A stretch of 64,000 nucleotides of DNA. Source: CAZYHU01 sp964524475. GTDB taxonomy: Bacteria > Patescibacteriota > Minisyncoccia > Phycocordibacterales > UBA1006. Position numbers and translations under genes: made by a program. A model generated the notes under the pieces. That model worked only from the letters and a program-made list of their open reading frames with translations. It ran no database searches and had not been told where the DNA came from. Shown here piece by piece: positions 55,958-63,114 of this stretch. The stretch lies in contig CAZGCO010000002.1 in NCBI GenBank assembly GCA_964524475.1, positions 1 to 64,000 on the forward strand, read 5' to 3'. Within the stretch, counting starts at the first letter, position 1, and each line of letters opens with the position of its first letter.

Positions 55958-55980
55958 CCTAACCGATAGACGATAGGGCC
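55957..55980 (-). repeat. partial copy of the tRNA-Glu 5' end
   Basis: 21 of 24 bases match the intact tRNA-Glu 5' quarter (55774-55797), and the following ATG trinucleotide is shared. It includes the acceptor 5' strand and the D arm, ends at the D-stem and is 183 bp upstream of the gene. Confidence 0.7.
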
Positions 55981-56097
55981 ATGTTCGAGTAGTGTTTACT
56001 CGAGTCAGTGTGATTAGTATACGTAAATAAATATATTTTTCAAGAGTATATTATATGGTGTAATGGTAACGACTGGACGAAAAATATTGTTTTGGTG

Positions 56098-56103
56098 TAT
56101 ACT
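56098..56103 (+). promoter_or_regulatory. -10 box TATACT for ftsE (leaderless)
   Basis: TATACT followed by GTAC ends 6 nt before the ATG at 56110. Confidence 0.65.
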
Positions 56104-56109
56104 GTACAC

Positions 56110-56793
56110 ATGATTCAATTTGAAAACGTAACAAAACATTTTTCTGATCGTGATCGATCTATCGACAATAATTCTCTTGCTATTACCCCTGGTGAATTCG
56201 TATCTCTGGTTGGACATTCAGGTGCAGGTAAAACAACTATTATCAGATTATTATTAGGAGAAATTCGTCCGACATCTGGCAATATCTGGTTCAACGGTTT
56301 TGATGTTGATGCGATGCAGGTGACCGATCGTCAGGCATACAGACGTCGTATTGGTACCGTATTCCAAGATTTTAAATTACTTCCGAACAAAACAGCATAT
56401 GAAAATATTGCTTTTGCTATGGAGGTAGGCGGCAAAACAGATGATGAAATTATTGCTGACGTACCCTATGTATTGGATTTAGTGGGACTGTCTCGCAAGG
56501 CTGATGCATTCCCACATGAAATGTCAGGGGGTGAAAAACAACGTCTTGCCATAGCGCGCGCTATTATCAATCAACCCGAACTGTTAATTGCTGATGAACC
56601 AACAGGGAATCTGGATCCAGTAGCTACGAATGATATTATCAATATTCTCAAGAAAATTAATGAACTGGGAACTACAGTGTTGCTGACTACTCATAATAAA
56701 CAAGTAGTAGATGCACTGGGTAAACGTGTCGTAACATTGGAACAGGGTCGTGTGGTCAGTGATGAATCATCAGGCAAATATTTTGTTGAATAA
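56110..56793 (+). CDS. ftsE: cell division ATP-binding protein FtsE
   Basis: 227 residues from the ATG at 56110 (an upstream in-frame ATG at 56092 precedes the -10 box). ABC ATPase motifs: Walker A GHSGAGKTTIIRLL, signature MSGGEKQRLAIARAI, Walker B LLIADEPTGNLDP, and the H-loop TTHNKQ. FtsE drives FtsX to activate peptidoglycan hydrolases at the division site. ftsX follows after 7 bp. Confidence 0.95.
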   Translation: MIQFENVTKHFSDRDRSIDNNSLAITPGEFVSLVGHSGAGKTTIIRLLLGEIRPTSGNIWFNGFDVDAMQVTDRQAYRRRIGTVFQDFKLLPNKTAYENIAFAMEVGGKTDDEIIADVPYVLDLVGLSRKADAFPHEMSGGEKQRLAIARAIINQPELLIADEPTGNLDPVATNDIINILKKINELGTTVLLTTHNKQVVDALGKRVVTLEQGRVVSDESSGKYFVE

Positions 56794-56800
56794 TAAATAT

Positions 56801-57733
56801 ATGAAAACAGATCTCCAAAGAATCATACGCAGTGGATTGTTAAACTTTTCACGTAACACCGTGTTGTCGTTTTCGGCAGTTTTCATGATGGTGATAACCT
56901 TGCTCATTATTAGTGGGACAATATTTTTCCATGCAATACTGGGATACAGTGTTGCTCAGATAAAAAACCGTGTAGATGTAAACGTGTATTTTTATCCTAC
57001 TGCATCAGAAACAAGTATTTTAAAATTAAAAAACACATTAGAACAATTACCTACGGTTGCCAGTATCGAATATATTTCTCGTGATCAAGCATTGGAATCA
57101 TTCCGCACAAAACACAGTAACGATGCGTTAACATTGCAAGCATTAGCTGAACTGGGTACGAACCCACTAGGAGCCAGTCTCAATATCCGCGCCAAAGAAA
57201 GTGACCAATATGAAACTATTGCAAACTATTTGTCATCATCTGACACACTGGATAATGCGTCAGCAAGTATTATAGAAAAAGTAAACTATTATCAAAACGC
57301 AGATATCATAAAACGCATGACGTCAGTATCACAAGCGTTTCAGAAAATCGGTTTCATTGTGATCATGTTATTCGTAATATTGTCATTGGTTATCGTGCAT
57401 ACCTTGATACGTCTGACGATATACGCATCACGCGAAGAAATCCATGTTATGCGTCTTGTGGGTGCTCAAAAACGTTATATCCACGGACCATTTATGGTCG
57501 AGGGATTCATTACAGGATTAGTCGCTTCGTTTATTACGATTATTTTACTGTACCCAATATCTTTGTATATAACAAAAAACACCATGACATTTTTACAAGG
57601 GTTTAGTGTTGTAGGATATTATGGAGACAACTTTATCCAGATATTCGTCATGTTGATGGTTATTGGTGTTACTATCGGTGTTGTTTCTGCAGGTTGGTCA
57701 GTACATCGTTTTATGAATCATCATCAAGAATAA
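56801..57733 (+). CDS. ftsX: cell division permease FtsX
   Basis: 310 residues from the ATG at 56801. Four membrane helices: about 22-50, then three after a large extracytoplasmic domain, near 183-205, 230-255 and 280-300. The conserved NRVDVNVYFYPTASE and ISRDQALESFR of the periplasmic-type domain, and EIHVMRLVGAQKRYIHGPFM in the cytoplasmic coupling helix, match FtsX. It works with FtsE; dnaX starts 3 bp after its stop. Confidence 0.94.
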   Translation: MKTDLQRIIRSGLLNFSRNTVLSFSAVFMMVITLLIISGTIFFHAILGYSVAQIKNRVDVNVYFYPTASETSILKLKNTLEQLPTVASIEYISRDQALESFRTKHSNDALTLQALAELGTNPLGASLNIRAKESDQYETIANYLSSSDTLDNASASIIEKVNYYQNADIIKRMTSVSQAFQKIGFIVIMLFVILSLVIVHTLIRLTIYASREEIHVMRLVGAQKRYIHGPFMVEGFITGLVASFITIILLYPISLYITKNTMTFLQGFSVVGYYGDNFIQIFVMLMVIGVTIGVVSAGWSVHRFMNHHQE

Positions 57734-57736
57734 TTT

Positions 57737-58777
57737 ATGAGCCATATTTCACTGTATCGTAAATATCGTCCACAATCGTTTGACCAAGTATTGGGGCAGC
57801 TAGAGACAATTACGTCCCTACAAAACATTGTTCGATCAGGTACGCCGTCACACGCGTATCTGTTTGTGGGTGGGCGGGGAACAGGTAAAACATCCACCGC
57901 GCGTATCTTTGCACGTGAACTGGGAGTGGACTCTATGGATATCCATGAAATAGACGCTGCATCATATCGTGGTGTTGAAAAAATGCGTGAACTGGTGATG
58001 GATGTTATGACATTACCCGTGTTGTCACCATACAAGGTCTATATATTGGATGAAGTCCACATGCTGACCAAGGATTCTTTTAATACGTTTTTAAAAACAC
58101 TTGAAGAACCACCTGCCCATGTAATATTCATTTTAGCTACTACTGAACTGGACAAAGTTCTGGACACCATCATATCACGCTGTCAGGTGTATCATTTTAA
58201 ACAGCCGAACCGTGATACGGTTAGTGCTATGCTTATTGCAGGTGCTACTGCAGAGGGCTACACATTGGATACTGATGCAGCAGAATTGATCAGTCATGGG
58301 GCACAGGGTGCATTTCGTGATGCGTGGGGGATACTGGAACGGGTAATTACTCATACCGACACAGGTGCACATATCACCGTGGCACATGTTGAATCTACTA
58401 TGGGCAGTGCAGGCAGTCGTGCTGTCTTGATCCTGGATGCGTGTCATGACAGAGATCTCTCGAAAATACTGGGTCTCCTGACAGAATTCAGAAGCTCTGG
58501 TGGTGATAGTGTGGTGATACTGGATCAGATTATTCATTATGTACGGTGTATTATGTTGGTTCGTTTTGCACCTATCGTTGCAACTGACATTATGTCAGGT
58601 ATGGATCCAGATATATCAGGTAAAATCCATACCTATGCAGCAGAAAAAAATATTTTTTCTGCTGCAATGTTGTCACGTTTATTATCTGCACGTGATACTG
58701 CAGACAGGTCAGGATTGCCGTACATTCCCGTCGAGCTTGCATTTATAGAGATATTTGATAGTATAGAGAACAGTTAA
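57737..58777 (+). CDS. dnaX: DNA polymerase III clamp-loader subunit DnaX, short form without zinc module
   Basis: 346 residues. YRKYRPQSFDQVLGQ, Walker A GGRGTGKTSTARIFA, Walker B VYILDEVHML and SRCQVYHFKQP (sensor 1 region ILATTELDKV before it) identify the clamp-loader ATPase. The four-cysteine zinc module normally right after Walker A is missing: ARELGVDSMDIHEIDAAS leads straight on. The C-terminal tau domains IV and V are also absent, so it is a gamma-like minimal protein. Last gene of ftsE-ftsX-dnaX. Confidence 0.93.
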   Translation: MSHISLYRKYRPQSFDQVLGQLETITSLQNIVRSGTPSHAYLFVGGRGTGKTSTARIFARELGVDSMDIHEIDAASYRGVEKMRELVMDVMTLPVLSPYKVYILDEVHMLTKDSFNTFLKTLEEPPAHVIFILATTELDKVLDTIISRCQVYHFKQPNRDTVSAMLIAGATAEGYTLDTDAAELISHGAQGAFRDAWGILERVITHTDTGAHITVAHVESTMGSAGSRAVLILDACHDRDLSKILGLLTEFRSSGGDSVVILDQIIHYVRCIMLVRFAPIVATDIMSGMDPDISGKIHTYAAEKNIFSAAMLSRLLSARDTADRSGLPYIPVELAFIEIFDSIENS

Positions 58778-58802
58778 AAACTTTGTAAAAAGTTTTTATT
58801 TT

Positions 58803-58876
58803 TGCCAGATCGTCTAATGGTAGGACAACGGTTTTTGGTGCCGTTTATCTTGGTTCGAATCCAAGTCTGGCAGCCA
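58803..58876 (+). tRNA. tRNA-Gln (TTG), CCA encoded
   Basis: Acceptor TGCCAGA pairs with TCTGGCA; the anticodon stem ACGGT/GCCGT encloses loop TTTTGGT (anticodon TTG). The discriminator G is followed by an encoded CCA (58874-58876), the only tRNA in the window that has it. A small hairpin TCGAG/CTCGA follows at 58879-58893. Confidence 0.95.
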
Positions 58877-58946
58877 AGTCGAGCAACGCTCGAGGAGTAT
58901 CGAACATGGTAGTTTCCTATATAAATGCAAAACTAAGCCACTGTGA

Positions 58947-58952
58947 TATAAT
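58947..58952 (+). promoter_or_regulatory. -10 box TATAAT for the 58963 gene
   Basis: TATAAT ends 10 nt before the ATG at 58963 and lies inside the longer open frame that starts at 58906, which decides the start. Confidence 0.55.
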
Positions 58953-58962
58953 TAAAAAGTAT

Positions 58963-59691
58963 ATGGAACATATTTTTAAAAAAACCACTGATGATTCAAA
59001 AGAAGGCGATTTTGTTGCAGATAATATCACAAAGAAGGCATCTTTAGGTAAAGGGTCATATGCTACCGTTTCTGAAGTTGAACTAGAAAAAGGAGAGCAT
59101 AAAATGAATTTTGCTTTAAAGGAGTATGGTTCTCAATTAAAAAATGCAGCTGAAAAAGCGTTTAAAAATTATTTGTATGCGAAAGAAATCGGACTAAAAG
59201 TATTTCGAACGCTGAGGATTAACGAAGATCATACTGCATTGTTACTTACTCTTGCAAATACTGAAAAAAACTTTCTGATATCTAATGGATCTCATATAGA
59301 ATGGGAGAAAGTCGACCGTATAGAGAACCTTCAGTCTTTGATGAATGATCTACAGCAAGATATGCTTAAGGCGTCTAACGAGTCAGTCCATTATGCGGGC
59401 GATGCAATTTTCTTAATTGGCAACAAAAAGCAGCCTTATACTCTTGATTTCGTATTAGGAGATTACGACAACTTAATGAAATATGATAGCGATGTTAACC
59501 TCTTTCCAGAGAATGTGGTTATTGTTAGAAATAGCTTAAAAAGTCTTCTTAAATGTTACGTTGATGAGAGAAGTATTGAAGAATACAATACTGAAGTCGA
59601 CGAGAGTTTTTATAAGTTTTATCAAAACGAGAAATATCAATTTTTCTGTACAGAAGACAATATATTTGAGACGCATCACGGTCTCAAGTAA
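58963..59691 (+). CDS. protein kinase-like unknown protein
   Basis: 242 residues. Residues 28-54 resemble a kinase N-lobe: a glycine loop ASLGKGSYATVSEVEL followed by FALKEYGS with a lysine at the VAIK position. A later LDFVLGDYDN (from about 166) sits where an activation-loop-like motif might lie, but no HRD-type catalytic loop is seen. It could be a degenerate kinase or a kinase-fold binding protein. The gene lies alone between tRNA-Gln and proS, without a clear terminator. I know no family for it. Confidence 0.55.
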   Translation: MEHIFKKTTDDSKEGDFVADNITKKASLGKGSYATVSEVELEKGEHKMNFALKEYGSQLKNAAEKAFKNYLYAKEIGLKVFRTLRINEDHTALLLTLANTEKNFLISNGSHIEWEKVDRIENLQSLMNDLQQDMLKASNESVHYAGDAIFLIGNKKQPYTLDFVLGDYDNLMKYDSDVNLFPENVVIVRNSLKSLLKCYVDERSIEEYNTEVDESFYKFYQNEKYQFFCTEDNIFETHHGLK

Positions 59692-59883
59692 TATTTGTTA
59701 ATTAACACTCCAGTACAATGTCACTATTGGAGGTGCTCGAGATGCGTCACTGTGCTAGACTGAAAATAGTCTTGAAAGCTTTACTTTGCTTACCCCTGAA
59801 AGGTTCTAGTTCGAGGACATCAGTACATTGATTTTTTGGTATTGGGACTATTTTTTGTATTTGTAAAAAACTGTGTTTTCATG

Positions 59884-59889
59884 TAGGAT
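59884..59889 (+). promoter_or_regulatory. -10 box TAGGAT for proS (leaderless)
   Basis: TAGGAT ends 9 nt before the ATG at 59899; an overlapping GATAAT ends 6 nt before it. Confidence 0.5.
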
Positions 59890-59898
59890 AATGAATAT

Positions 59899-61158
59899 AT
59901 GAAACACATCATTGGTATGCGACAATCACAATTGTTCACAAAAACACGCAAAGAAGCTCCTTCAGACGAAGTTTCAAAAAACGCTCAATTATTGATTCGA
60001 GCTGGTTTTGTCGACAAAGTAATGCCAGGAGTGTATTCTTTTTTACCTTTAGGATTACGTGTTGTGAATAAAATCAAAGATATTATCAATCAGGAAATGC
60101 AGGCTATCGATTCTCAGGAAATCGTCATGTCGACATTGCAAGAAAAAACAGTTTGGGAAAAAACAGATAGATGGAGTGATGAAAAAGTAGATATTTGGTT
60201 CAAGTCAACATTAAAAAATGGATCACCAATAGGTTTTGGGTGGTCACACGAAGAACCAATTACAGAAATGATGCGTAATCATATTTCCAGTTATAAACAC
60301 CTACCTGTTTTTGTACATCAATTCCAAAATAAACTCCGCAACGAAACACGTGCAAAGAGTGGTATTATGCGTGGGCGAGAATTCATCATGAAAGACATGT
60401 ATTCGTACTGTGTAGACGAACAACAGCACATGGATTTTTATAATAAAAGTATTGATGCATACATGAAAGTATATGAACGTTTTGGTATTGGTGATATTAC
60501 GTATGTAACCAGTGCTTCGGGCGGGGTGTTTACTGACAAGTTTAGTCATGAATTTCAAACATTATGTGAAGTAGGTGAAGACATTATTCATGTTCACAAA
60601 AACAAAAAACTCGCTATTAATGATGAAATATTTAATGATGAAACATTAGAAAAAATGGGTGAAGCGAGAGAAGATTTTGAAACAAAAAAATCAGCCGAAG
60701 TAGGTAATATCTTTACGTTTGGTACAGAAAAAACTACTCAGATGGAATTATTTTTTACAAATGAACAAGGAGAAAAAGATGCAGTATATCTGGGTTCATA
60801 TGGTATCGGGGTAACACGTGTTATGGGTGTTCTCGTTGAATTATTTTCTGACGATCGGGGAATTGTCTGGCCAGAATCTGTTGCGCCGTTTCGTGTACAC
60901 TTGGTAACATTGGGGGATATGATAGATCAAGGAAAAGAATTATATGAAAAATTAACCGCACAGGGAATAGAAGTATTATGGGACGATCGTGATATGTCAG
61001 CAGGAGCAAAATTTGCTGATAGTGATTTAATTGGTATTCCTTATCGTATTGTTATTTCAGAAAAATCATTAGCTGCAGGTGGGTATGAATTAAAAAAGCG
61101 TAGTGAAACAGAGTCACGTATTATTACTGAAGCAGAATTGTTTGCATTAGTTTCATAA
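59899..61158 (+). CDS. proS: prolyl-tRNA synthetase without the editing insertion
   Basis: 419 residues, class II. Motif 1 region VMPGVYSFLPLGLRVV, motif 2 RNETRAKSGIMRGREFIMKD and motif 3 GSYGIGVTRVMGVLVE are present, followed by the anticodon-binding domain (APFRVHLVTLGDM). Typical bacterial ProS has about 570 residues with an editing (INS) domain of roughly 180 between motifs 2 and 3; here only some 45 residues replace it, so cis editing of Ala-tRNA-Pro is lost. No T-box-like leader is seen upstream. Confidence 0.94.
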   Translation: MKHIIGMRQSQLFTKTRKEAPSDEVSKNAQLLIRAGFVDKVMPGVYSFLPLGLRVVNKIKDIINQEMQAIDSQEIVMSTLQEKTVWEKTDRWSDEKVDIWFKSTLKNGSPIGFGWSHEEPITEMMRNHISSYKHLPVFVHQFQNKLRNETRAKSGIMRGREFIMKDMYSYCVDEQQHMDFYNKSIDAYMKVYERFGIGDITYVTSASGGVFTDKFSHEFQTLCEVGEDIIHVHKNKKLAINDEIFNDETLEKMGEAREDFETKKSAEVGNIFTFGTEKTTQMELFFTNEQGEKDAVYLGSYGIGVTRVMGVLVELFSDDRGIVWPESVAPFRVHLVTLGDMIDQGKELYEKLTAQGIEVLWDDRDMSAGAKFADSDLIGIPYRIVISEKSLAAGGYELKKRSETESRIITEAELFALVS

Positions 61159-61161
61159 AAG

Positions 61162-61199
61162 AAAAGAAAATACCCTGATTACACAGGGTATTTTCTTTT
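61162..61199 (+). terminator. hairpin terminator after proS
   Basis: Perfect 16-bp stem (61162-61177 with 61184-61199) with a T-run. Confidence 0.88.
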
Positions 61200-61251
61200 T
61201 GTCAAAACCTGGCGAGAAACTGTGTTTCGTGATATGCTCTCGTGTAACAGT

Positions 61252-62298
61252 ATGTTTCAGAAGCTCTATAACGCATTTTCAAATGATATTGGTATTGACC
61301 TGGGGACAGCGAACACCCTGGTATATTTGCGTGGGTCAGGAATCATTATCAATGAACCATCACTGGTAGCATTGAATACAAAAACAAACCGTATCGTAGC
61401 TGTAGGAACAGCAGCAAAACAAATGTTGGGACGAACACCAGCACATATAAAATCGGTACAACCTGTCATAGATGGGGTTATTTCAGATTTCGAAGTAACT
61501 GAAGAAATGTTGTCATACTTGATCAATAAAACAGAAAAAATCTCAAAGAAGTTTTTTCATCCACGTGTTGTTGTCGGTGTTCCTTCTGGTATTACCAGTG
61601 TAGAACATCGTGCAGTATATGATGCAGCGAAATCTGCAGGTGCACGCGAAGTATATATCGTCGAAGAACCTATGGCAGCAGCAATAGGTATTGATCTCCC
61701 TGTGAAAGAACCTGTAGGAAATATGATTATCGATATCGGTGGGGGAACGACTGATATTGCGGTTATATCATTGTCAGGTATTGTTCAGTCAAAGAGTATT
61801 AAAGTAGCAGGAGACAAAATGAATCATGATATTATTAATCATTTACGAAATGAATTTAGATTGTTAGTAGGTGAAAAAACTGCCGAAGAAGTAAAAATAG
61901 CATTAGGTTCAGCAAATGAACCATCAGGACGAACATTACAGGTCAAGGGTCGCGATATGGCGACAGGATTACCCCGTGAAATTACGTTATCTGATTATCA
62001 TATTTATCATGCATTGGGACGCACAATATCCCAGATCGTTGATGCAGTACGTGAAGTATTGGAAACAACACCTCCTGAAATATTGTCTGACGTGATGCGT
62101 CAGGGTGCATATGTATCAGGTGGCGGAGCATTGATTTCAGGAATTGATTCTTTGATTAGTGAAACATTTGATATTCCGGTATTTATACCGAGCGACCCAC
62201 TATCGGCCGTAGCACGCGGATGTGGTATTATCCTCGAAAATATAGATGATTATGCAGAGGTTCTCATTGATGATTATGATGTATTCTCGCCCAATTAA
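61252..62298 (+). CDS. mreB: rod shape-determining protein MreB
   Basis: 348 residues from the ATG at 61252 (MFQKLYNAFSNDIGIDLGTA). An in-frame ATG at 61222 lies before a TATGCT -10-like element (61233-61238). Actin-fold motifs: phosphate 1 GIDLGTANTLVY, phosphate 2 NMIIDIGGGTTDIAVI, VVGVPSGITSVEHRAV and adenosine GAYVSGGGALISG. MreB organises lateral cell-wall growth; mreC overlaps its end. Confidence 0.95.
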   Translation: MFQKLYNAFSNDIGIDLGTANTLVYLRGSGIIINEPSLVALNTKTNRIVAVGTAAKQMLGRTPAHIKSVQPVIDGVISDFEVTEEMLSYLINKTEKISKKFFHPRVVVGVPSGITSVEHRAVYDAAKSAGAREVYIVEEPMAAAIGIDLPVKEPVGNMIIDIGGGTTDIAVISLSGIVQSKSIKVAGDKMNHDIINHLRNEFRLLVGEKTAEEVKIALGSANEPSGRTLQVKGRDMATGLPREITLSDYHIYHALGRTISQIVDAVREVLETTPPEILSDVMRQGAYVSGGGALISGIDSLISETFDIPVFIPSDPLSAVARGCGIILENIDDYAEVLIDDYDVFSPN

Positions 62299-63052
62299 TA
62301 AAAAAAGTTTTTGGAACAACCAATGGCCAGTAGTGGTCGTTTTTGTTGTTGTGGTGTTCATAGTATGGGGTATATATAGTCTCCGTATACCTATCAGAAA
62401 TATGTATCGTGGTTTATGGATAGCGAAAAATGAACAGACCATGATAGGGGAATATATGGTAACGACAAAAAAATCATTAGTATATGAAAATGAACAGTTA
62501 AAAAATCAAATTGCTACATTTGCGAGTAAAGAAGCAGAATTAAAGATATTACAAGATGAAAACAATTCACTCCGTAGTTTGTTAAAATATTCTACACCTG
62601 CATATGATAAAATTACTGCGCAGATTATTACAAAACCATCACAATCATTGTTCGACAGGATTATTATTGATGCAGGGAGTGATCAGGGGATTCAGGTAAA
62701 TAATCAGGTTGTTGTAGGAGATGGAATATTATTGGGTACAGTTGCCGAAGTTTCCGCACAAACATCATTGATAGTATTATATTCAAGTCCAGCAACTGTA
62801 CTTGATTTTGTAATCAAGTCTTCAGGAATTACGATACCAGGATCAGGTAAAGGTAATGGGAATTTTGAATTCAGGGTTCCACGTGATGTATCGGTGACTG
62901 ATGGTGATATTATTGTAAAATCAGGAGATTCTCGTCATGCACTTGGTGTAGTAAAATCAGTACAGTTCGATCCACGAGACCCGTTTCAAACCGTTATTGC
63001 TCGTACACCGGTAAATATCGAAGAGCTGAAATTTGTCCAAGTGATAAAATAA
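62279..63052 (+). CDS. mreC: rod shape-determining protein MreC
   Basis: 257 residues starting at 62279 (62276 is also possible), overlapping the last 20 bases of mreB. One membrane helix at about 17-35 (WPVVVVFVVVVFIVWGIY), then a coiled coil (NEQLKNQIATFASKEAELKI) and the beta-barrel domain (VGDGILLGTVAEVSAQTSLI). MreC links MreB to the synthesis enzymes. mreD does not follow; a terminator and tgt come next. Confidence 0.93.
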   Translation: MYSRPINKKSFWNNQWPVVVVFVVVVFIVWGIYSLRIPIRNMYRGLWIAKNEQTMIGEYMVTTKKSLVYENEQLKNQIATFASKEAELKILQDENNSLRSLLKYSTPAYDKITAQIITKPSQSLFDRIIIDAGSDQGIQVNNQVVVGDGILLGTVAEVSAQTSLIVLYSSPATVLDFVIKSSGITIPGSGKGNGNFEFRVPRDVSVTDGDIIVKSGDSRHALGVVKSVQFDPRDPFQTVIARTPVNIEELKFVQVIK

Positions 63053-63060
63053 TCTCAAAC

Positions 63061-63089
63061 CAAAACCACCTGACAAAATGGTGGTTTTG
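63061..63089 (+). terminator. hairpin terminator after mreC
   Basis: CAAAACCACC (63061-63070) pairs perfectly with GGTGGTTTTG (63080-63089). Confidence 0.8.
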
Positions 63090-63114
63090 TAGTATGGTGG
63101 GGGTATATAAAAAT

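Larger units (their letters stand above)
55800..56091. other. non-coding spacer between tRNA-Glu and ftsE
   Basis: No gene seen. It contains two TGAGAATC/GATTCTCA-like elements near 55840-55866 that echo the tRNA-Glu anticodon arm, a GC-richer patch (55880-55930), the hairpin GATAAAAATCAAA/TTTGATTTTTATT (55928-55957) and the tRNA-Glu 5' copy. It looks like a graveyard of tRNA-Glu-derived sequence. Confidence 0.5.

Noticed and set aside
59730..59850. tRNA-like stretch before proS (GGAGGTG..., ACTGAAAATAGTC, GAAAGGTTCTAGTTCGAGG)
   Set aside because: It resembles a class II tRNA-Ser or tRNA-Phe in places, but the acceptor, D and anticodon stems do not pair properly and the T loop is irregular. 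At most a decayed tRNA.
59692..59898. Possible T-box leader for proS
   Set aside because: No T-box sequence (AGGGTGGNACCGCG-like) or specifier loop is seen, and a -10 box lies directly before the ATG.
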